11,186 nucleotides of DNA from Candidatus Saccharimonadales bacterium (GTDB lineage: Bacteria; Patescibacteriota; Saccharimonadia; Saccharimonadales; UBA4665). The notes below the pieces were generated by a model that saw only the letters and a program-made list of their open reading frames with translations, did no database searches and was not told the DNA's origin. The stretch spans positions 1 to 11,186 of the forward strand of contig JANWHZ010000013.1 in NCBI GenBank assembly GCA_025450135.1, read 5' to 3'. Below, one piece after another: positions 6,347 through 11,186 of this stretch. The position numbers and the translations under genes were made by a program. Numbering within the stretch: the stretch's first letter is position 1; every line of letters begins with the position of its first letter.

Positions 6347-7879
6347 ATGAAACTTATCGACACACTTACCTACCAGCCAGTCGAGTTGCCATTCGGCACC
6401 TCGGGTTTGCGCGGGCTGGTGCGCGACATGACGGATCTTGAGTGTTACACCAATACCGCAGGCTTTCTACGATTCTTAGCCGATAACGACAACCTCAAAC
6501 CGGGCGAGACAGTGTACGTTGCCGGTGATCTCCGCGACAGCACGCCGCGTATCATGCAAGCGGTAGCTGCCGCGATTACGGACGGCGGTTACACCTGCGT
6601 GCAGTGCGGCAAGATTCCGACACCTGCCTTGGCTTTTTACGCCCTGCAGCAACAAGCGCCATGCATTATGATCAGCGGCAGCCACATTCCGGCCGACCGT
6701 AACGGTATTAAGTTCTATAAACGAAACGGTGAAGTACTGAAGGCTGATGAGGCCGGCATTCAGGCGGCAGTCCGGATGGTGCGCAGGATGCTGTACGACG
6801 CAGACGCTGCTACTTCGCCGTTTGACGATCACGGCAATAAACGGGAACTGCCGGCGCTTGGCCCGCTCAATGGCGAGGCCGAAGCGATGTACAAACGTCG
6901 CTACCTTGATGTGTTTGCAGCCGACAGCTTCCAGGGCAAAAAAATTGTCGTCTACCAGCAAAGTGCCGTGGCGCGCGATTTGCTCGTCGAAGTATTTGCT
7001 CGTCTTGGTGCGGAGGTCGTGCCAATCGAACGTTCCGAGCAGTTTATACCAATCGACACCGATAAAATTACCGACGAGGAAAAAGCCAGATTTAAGGGTT
7101 TTGCTGAGCAACACCCGGACGCGTTTGCGATTATCTCTGCCGATGGCGATAGTGACCGGCCGATTGTCATTGATGAGACGGGCACCTTCCAGTGGGGCGA
7201 TTTGCTGGGCTGCATCGCCGCTGAATATCTAGGTATTAAATTTGCGGCGACAGTCGTTAGCGCTAACGACGCGGTAGATATCGCGTGCGCGCAGCTCGGT
7301 ATAACGGCGGCAAAAACGAAGATCGGCTCGCCCTATGTTATTAGTGCCATGATGGCTGCTCCAGCCAACAAGCGACCGGCAGCCGCGTGGGAGATGAACG
7401 GCGGCTTTTTGCTAGGAGATGACGTCACCATCAATGGTAAAACCTTGCAGTCACTGCCAACTCGCGACGCGCTGTTGCCGATTCTGTCCTGTCTCATGAG
7501 CGCGGTTCAGCAAAAGATCTCAATCTCGGCGCTATTCAAGCGCCTCCCCCAGCGCTTCCTGGGAGGCGGCATGGTTGATGTGCCCGAGGCGGAGATTGCT
7601 GCTTTCCGCACCGTATCTACCGACGCCAAAGCCATGGCGGAGCTGTCCGCTAAACTGTTTGCTGGCAGCGACCTCGGTGCGATTCGTGAGATCGTGTTAA
7701 CGGATGGCCTTCGCGTGCGTTTTAGTAACAATGACGTGGTGCATTTGCGGCCGTCAGGGAATGCACCCCAATTTCGGGTGTATACCAATGCAGATACGCA
7801 AGAGCGAGCCGACAATCTAACGCGTGCTGCACTCGCCCAGGGCGGTTATATCCAGAAGCTGCTCGAACTCGTTCGCTAG
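6347..7879 (+). CDS. manB: Phosphomannomutase/phosphoglucomutase-type alpha-D-phosphohexomutase
   Basis: A 510-residue, four-domain phosphohexomutase that moves phosphate between C6 and C1, most likely mannose-6-phosphate to mannose-1-phosphate, feeding ManC encoded just upstream. Landmarks: FGTSGLRG (16-23); the active-site loop SGSHIPADRNG (110-120), in which Ser112 is the phosphorylated serine of the usual TASHNP motif; the magnesium site DGDSDR (266-271); the sugar-binding loop EMNGGFLLG (349-357), of the EANGG kind seen in one phosphomannomutase subgroup rather than the GExSGH kind; and the phosphate-binding RPSGNAPQFRVY (468-479), RPSGTEP in most members. The 3-base gap from manC and the lack of a Shine-Dalgarno suggest translational coupling or re-initiation. 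Glucose-phosphate activity is possible. The stop is immediately followed by the stop of glmS on the other strand. Confidence 0.92.
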   Translation: MKLIDTLTYQPVELPFGTSGLRGLVRDMTDLECYTNTAGFLRFLADNDNLKPGETVYVAGDLRDSTPRIMQAVAAAITDGGYTCVQCGKIPTPALAFYALQQQAPCIMISGSHIPADRNGIKFYKRNGEVLKADEAGIQAAVRMVRRMLYDADAATSPFDDHGNKRELPALGPLNGEAEAMYKRRYLDVFAADSFQGKKIVVYQQSAVARDLLVEVFARLGAEVVPIERSEQFIPIDTDKITDEEKARFKGFAEQHPDAFAIISADGDSDRPIVIDETGTFQWGDLLGCIAAEYLGIKFAATVVSANDAVDIACAQLGITAAKTKIGSPYVISAMMAAPANKRPAAAWEMNGGFLLGDDVTINGKTLQSLPTRDALLPILSCLMSAVQQKISISALFKRLPQRFLGGGMVDVPEAEIAAFRTVSTDAKAMAELSAKLFAGSDLGAIREIVLTDGLRVRFSNNDVVHLRPSGNAPQFRVYTNADTQERADNLTRAALAQGGYIQKLLELVR

Positions 7880-9709
7880 TTACTCGACCGTGACAGATTT
7901 AGCCAAGTTGCGCGGGCGGTCCATGTCTAGACCTTTGGCGACTGCGACGTAATACGCGAACAATTGCTCAACAATAGCAGCTAGTACCGGCTGTAGCTGC
8001 TCCAGTGTGTCGGGAACGTAGATGACGTCATCAGCCAACTTCCGGATGTGTTTATTACCCTCGGTTGCAATAGCTACGACCGGTCCTTTGCGTGCTCTGA
8101 TCTCCTGGATGTTGGAGAGCGTTTTCTCAAGCAGCGGTGAATCACAAGCAAGCGCAAATGTCGGGAAATTCGGATCAATCATAGCAAGCGGACCGTGCTT
8201 CATTTCGCCTGCGGCGTAGCCCTCGGCGTGAATGTATGAGCACTCTTTCAGCTTAAGCGCGCCTTCGAGCGCGCACGGGAAGGCGTAACGCCGTCCAATA
8301 AATAGGAAGTCACGGTACATGGCATATTTCCGCGCCATTGCCTCGATATGTTTGGCTTGGGACAACACTGCCGCTGCTTTATCAGGCAGGGCTTCCAGCT
8401 CTTCTAGTAGCGGTTTGTATTGCTCAGTTTTACCGTTATTAAGGTAGAGTGCGATCAGGAGCAGGACTGTGACTTGAGCAATAAAGGCTTTGGTGCTCGC
8501 CACCGCCTGTTCAGGTCCGGCGTGGCAATACACGCCAGCATCGGTCATGCGCGCAATCGTCGAACCGACCGCATTTACTACGCCAAGCCGCAGGCAGCCG
8601 TAATTCTCCACTTTCTTCAGGGCGCTAATCGTGTCGGCGGTTTCCCCTGACTGTGATATGGCGAGCACCGCCGTGCTGCGTGACAAGGGTTCGTCGCGGT
8701 AGACAAACTCGGAGGCGAGCTGGACTTCGGTTGGCAATCCGGCCAGCTCTTCCATGAAATATTCGCCGACCATGCCGGCATAGGAAGACGTGCCGCATGC
8801 GACAATCACCAAGCGATCAATATGTCTCAGCTGTTCGGCCACATTCTCGAGCCCGCCTAGTTTAACCAGACCCTCATGGGCGTGTACTCGTCCGGCGGTT
8901 GCCAGCTTCAGGGTATTGGGCGCTTCGTAAATTTCTTTGAGCATGAAATGCGGGAAATTGCCCTTACCGGTCGTGCCATCGATATCTGTCAGCAGTTCAA
9001 CCTTGGCCCTAACCGGTTTTTCCTCAGCCAGGTTCTCGATGTGGTAGGTATCCTTTGTGACCCGGATGACTTGGCCGTCTTCCAAATAGACTACTTTCTT
9101 GGTGTGCTCCACGAGTGCCAGCGGGTCGGAGGCAATGATCATTTCACCGTCGCCGATCCCAAGGACGAGTGGACTGGATAACTTTGCCGCCAGTAATGTA
9201 TCGGGCTCTACGCTGGAAATGACGAGCAGCGCGTAAGCGCCGCGCAGGTCTTTGAGCGCGGCTTTAAAGGCTGGCTCGAGTGCTAAGCCTTCTTTGACGT
9301 AATAATCGATGAGCTGCGGCACGACCTCGGTATCTGTCTCGGATGCAAATTGGTACCCTTTCGCTTGCAGCCGCGACTTGATCTCCTGGTAATTTTCAAT
9401 GATGCCGTTATGGACGACAAAAATAGTCTGATCTGTATTGGCGTGGGGATGCGCGTTGGTTACACTGGGCACGCCATGTGTTGCCCAACGAGTATGCCCG
9501 ATGGCGCTTTGGCTGCCTGACAGGTCGCTTTTCTCAACCAGCTCGCGCAGGCCCTGTACGCGGCCAACGGTACGGAGCAACTCAATGCGCTTACCGACCA
9601 GAACTGCCAGGCCGGCAGAGTCGTAACCACGGTATTCAAGAGCGGTTAAGCCGTCGACAACCACGTCAGAGGGATGCTTGGGACCGACGTAGCCTACGAT
9701 GCCACACAT
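7880..9709 (-). CDS. glmS: Glutamine--fructose-6-phosphate aminotransferase (glucosamine-6-phosphate synthase)
   Basis: It makes glucosamine-6-phosphate from fructose-6-phosphate and glutamine, the entry step to UDP-GlcNAc for peptidoglycan and surface glycans. At 609 residues it is exactly the classic length. The N-terminal glutaminase domain starts MCGIVGYVG, with Cys2 as the nucleophile after Met removal, and has LEYRGYDSAG (24-33), HTRWATHG (72-79) and HNGIIENY (100-107). Two SIS isomerase domains follow, with ACGTSSYAG (304-312), ISQSGETADT (351-360), PEQAVASTKAF (399-409) and the block around HAEGYAAGEMKHGPLAM (494-510). The C-terminus ends in the conserved KSVTVE. The ATG is preceded by a GCTATAGT box ending 7 bases away, leaving no room for a glmS ribozyme or any 5' leader. 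The gene meets manB tail to tail with no spacer. It shows no sign of decay. Confidence 0.97.
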   Translation of the reverse strand: MCGIVGYVGPKHPSDVVVDGLTALEYRGYDSAGLAVLVGKRIELLRTVGRVQGLRELVEKSDLSGSQSAIGHTRWATHGVPSVTNAHPHANTDQTIFVVHNGIIENYQEIKSRLQAKGYQFASETDTEVVPQLIDYYVKEGLALEPAFKAALKDLRGAYALLVISSVEPDTLLAAKLSSPLVLGIGDGEMIIASDPLALVEHTKKVVYLEDGQVIRVTKDTYHIENLAEEKPVRAKVELLTDIDGTTGKGNFPHFMLKEIYEAPNTLKLATAGRVHAHEGLVKLGGLENVAEQLRHIDRLVIVACGTSSYAGMVGEYFMEELAGLPTEVQLASEFVYRDEPLSRSTAVLAISQSGETADTISALKKVENYGCLRLGVVNAVGSTIARMTDAGVYCHAGPEQAVASTKAFIAQVTVLLLIALYLNNGKTEQYKPLLEELEALPDKAAAVLSQAKHIEAMARKYAMYRDFLFIGRRYAFPCALEGALKLKECSYIHAEGYAAGEMKHGPLAMIDPNFPTFALACDSPLLEKTLSNIQEIRARKGPVVAIATEGNKHIRKLADDVIYVPDTLEQLQPVLAAIVEQLFAYYVAVAKGLDMDRPRNLAKSVTVE

Positions 9710-9716
9710 GATATCA

Positions 9717-9724
9717 ACTATAGC
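9717..9724 (-). promoter_or_regulatory. glmS: Putative -10 box (GCTATAGT) for glmS, leaderless
   Basis: TATAGT on the minus strand (9717-9722) ends 7 bases before the glmS ATG, and is preceded by GC as in the other boxes (CGC rather than TGC). A TTGTTG at 9739-9744 is a reasonable -35 at 16 bases. There is no Shine-Dalgarno. Confidence 0.55.
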
Positions 9725-9746
9725 GCTTTACATGAAAACAACAAGC

Positions 9747-9780
9747 ATTTAGCGTTGAGTATTTCTTATATGCGCTAAAT
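9747..9780. repeat. Inverted repeat ATTTAGCG-18-CGCTAAAT between GT4 and glmS
   Basis: Perfect 8-base arms (9747-9754 and 9773-9780) are separated by 18 bases. On the minus strand the repeat follows the GT4 stop and is trailed by a T-rich GCTTGTTGTTTT, so it may be a weak terminator. It also sits just upstream of the glmS -35, so it could be an operator. A related AGCGCTTTA lies at 9722-9730. Confidence 0.4.
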
Positions 9781-9783
9781 AAC

Positions 9784-11154
9784 TTAACTGCCGGCATGCT
9801 TGCCGTTGTCTTTGAGGGCACCGCGGATAAACAGGCGCATCTTGCGCTCAAATTGCTCACGTGAGAAGCGCCGGCTGAACTGTGCGATGGCGCCGGTGTC
9901 CATTTTTTGCTTGGAGAACTCGCGTAATGCCTTGGTTAAACTTGCGACCGTCTGGTCATCAAACAACACGCCGGTTTTGCCCGGTATGACGTAATCTCGA
10001 GCGCCACCGTCGTCGTAGGCAATGACAGGCGTGCCCGCCGCTAGCGCTTCTACCGGTGTAATGCCAAAGTCATCGGTGCCAGGGAATAGTAGTGCCTTAG
10101 CGCTCGCAAATTCTTCTTCTAGGACTTTATCTGAAACCTTACCGAGGAAGGTAACAGTCTTTCCGGCCATCCGGCGCAGACGGCGATGGTCTGGCCCGTT
10201 ACCGATGACCGTTAACGGCAAGCCTAGTTTCGTACACGTCTCGACGGCAAGGTCGATACGTTTGTACGGTGTCTGCCTGCCGGCGGCAACAAAGCCGTGT
10301 CGCTTGCCAGTGGCTGGCCGCGACTGGAACCGCTCGACGTAGACCGGCGGGTTAATGACTGTTGCAGCGCGGTCATAGTAGCGTTGAATCTGTAGCTTGA
10401 TGTAGCCGGAGTTGGCAATCATGTAGTCTGGCCGCTGTGCGGCCTTGTAGTCCCACTTCCGGAGCGGTCCGGCTAAGGTGCGAAGCCCAAACCGTGCTAA
10501 CCAATCAAACATACCGAAGCCGGGGTGTGCCATGTATTCGTTGTAGCGGCTCCAATAGTAATGTGTCGGGGCGTGACAATAGTTAATATGTAAGGTGCCA
10601 GATGGCACATGGATGCCCTTGGCTTCGGCTCCGGAACTGCTGATTACCAGGTCGTAGTCGTGAAAATCAAGCCGGGTAAACCACCAGATTCGAAGTACGC
10701 CAATGTATTTCCGCAGTATAGAGAACGGCCAGTGCTGCAACACACCGGTCTTCACCTTGCCGTCCAGACGTTCGCGCCACTCACGATTACAGTACGAGGT
10801 ATAAATCGGCGCATCCGGGAACATGGCGTGAAGCTGTTCGATGACTAGCTCAGCGCCGCCGCCAACTAACCAGTCGTGCACAATAGCAACACGTAAATTT
10901 TTCTTGGGCTTCGGCACGGAGTCGCCAGTAGGCTGGCTCGGTTTGGTTGGAGCGGCTGGGGCAGGCTGCACGACCTGCGGCTTCTGTACGCGTGCCGCGG
11001 CTGTGCCGCGGGCAGTCAGGTTGTAACCAACATTCATAACGCGTCGGGCACCGGTGGCAGCGGTAGCAGCCATCATGCGCGTTGGCGGAAGCACCCGGTG
11101 TAGGGTGGGAATACCGTTCGGCTGTTGATTGTTTCTCGCAATTGGTTGGGGCAT
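9784..11154 (-). CDS. Family 4 glycosyltransferase with a Pro/Ala-rich N-terminal extension
   Basis: A 456-residue protein whose GT-B enzyme starts near residue 87 with NLRVAIVHDWLVGGGAE (86-102). YCHAPTHYYW (192-201), typical of mannosyltransferase-like GT4 members such as the WbaZ type, comes next. The donor-binding domain has AAGRQTPYKRIDLAVE (290-305), in which the Lys-Arg binds the nucleotide diphosphate, and GTDDFGITPVEALAAGTPVIAYDDGG (359-384). The EX7E pair reads D361 to E369, a conservative change of the first acid. The likely role is transfer of a hexose, plausibly mannose from GDP-mannose, onto a glycan or lipid at the inner membrane face (inference). Residues 1-85 lack catalytic motifs; 52-85 are rich in Pro, Ala, Gln and Lys and probably disordered. 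An in-frame TAA lies 21 bases upstream, so the frame is complete, though a later start (Met27, 28 or 40) is possible. No Shine-Dalgarno or -10 box was seen. Confidence 0.88.
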   Translation of the reverse strand: MPQPIARNNQQPNGIPTLHRVLPPTRMMAATAATGARRVMNVGYNLTARGTAAARVQKPQVVQPAPAAPTKPSQPTGDSVPKPKKNLRVAIVHDWLVGGGAELVIEQLHAMFPDAPIYTSYCNREWRERLDGKVKTGVLQHWPFSILRKYIGVLRIWWFTRLDFHDYDLVISSSGAEAKGIHVPSGTLHINYCHAPTHYYWSRYNEYMAHPGFGMFDWLARFGLRTLAGPLRKWDYKAAQRPDYMIANSGYIKLQIQRYYDRAATVINPPVYVERFQSRPATGKRHGFVAAGRQTPYKRIDLAVETCTKLGLPLTVIGNGPDHRRLRRMAGKTVTFLGKVSDKVLEEEFASAKALLFPGTDDFGITPVEALAAGTPVIAYDDGGARDYVIPGKTGVLFDDQTVASLTKALREFSKQKMDTGAIAQFSRRFSREQFERKMRLFIRGALKDNGKHAGS

Positions 11155-11186
11155 AAGGTGTGAGGTCGTGGTTTTTTAGGCGATCA

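Noticed and set aside
6476..7114. 212-residue minus-strand open frame inside manB
   Set aside because: It is antisense to a conserved enzyme, has no domain signature, and is expected by chance in this composition.
9710..9783. glmS ribozyme or riboswitch upstream of glmS
   Set aside because: Only 74 bases separate the genes and the likely promoter abuts the ATG; the ribozyme needs a leader of well over 100 bases.

Overview
The window looks like a piece of a small, compact bacterial chromosome. Base composition is mixed (roughly 50% G+C by eye), genes are tightly packed, and genes facing each other meet with no spacer. My best guess is a Patescibacteria/CPR lineage, Saccharibacteria (TM7)-like. 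This is inferred from gene style and content and not proven; no rRNA or ribosomal marker is present. UGA acts as a normal stop (gtrA ends in TGA) and Trp is TGG, which argues against the UGA-recoding lineages (Gracilibacteria, Absconditabacteria).

Layout: a GtrA-type membrane protein (+) faces a GtrB/DPM-like family 2 glycosyltransferase (-). Next come ribose-phosphate pyrophosphokinase prs (+) and a family 4 glycosyltransferase (-), whose stop codons overlap. A membrane-anchored, secreted glycoside-hydrolase-like protein follows (+). Then comes a two-gene GDP-mannose operon (+), mannose-1-phosphate guanylyltransferase followed by a phosphomannomutase-type phosphohexomutase. It abuts glmS (-) with no base between the stops. 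The last gene (-) is a second family 4 glycosyltransferase with a Pro/Ala-rich N-terminal extension. No tRNA, rRNA, CRISPR, IS element or phage gene was seen.

Together most of the genes form a cell-envelope glycan neighbourhood. ManC and ManB would make GDP-mannose from mannose-6-phosphate. GlmS diverts fructose-6-phosphate to glucosamine-6-phosphate, toward UDP-GlcNAc. The three glycosyltransferases would use activated sugars, GtrA may move a lipid-linked sugar, and the anchored hydrolase would act outside the membrane. prs is the metabolic outlier, supplying PRPP for nucleotide salvage or synthesis.

The most notable non-coding signal is a GCTAnnnT box, read as an (extended) -10 element, lying only 6-9 bases before the ATG of five genes (gtrA, prs, the first GT4, manC, glmS). 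None has a convincing Shine-Dalgarno sequence. The layout predicts leaderless mRNAs. I found no clearly new defence or mobile system here.
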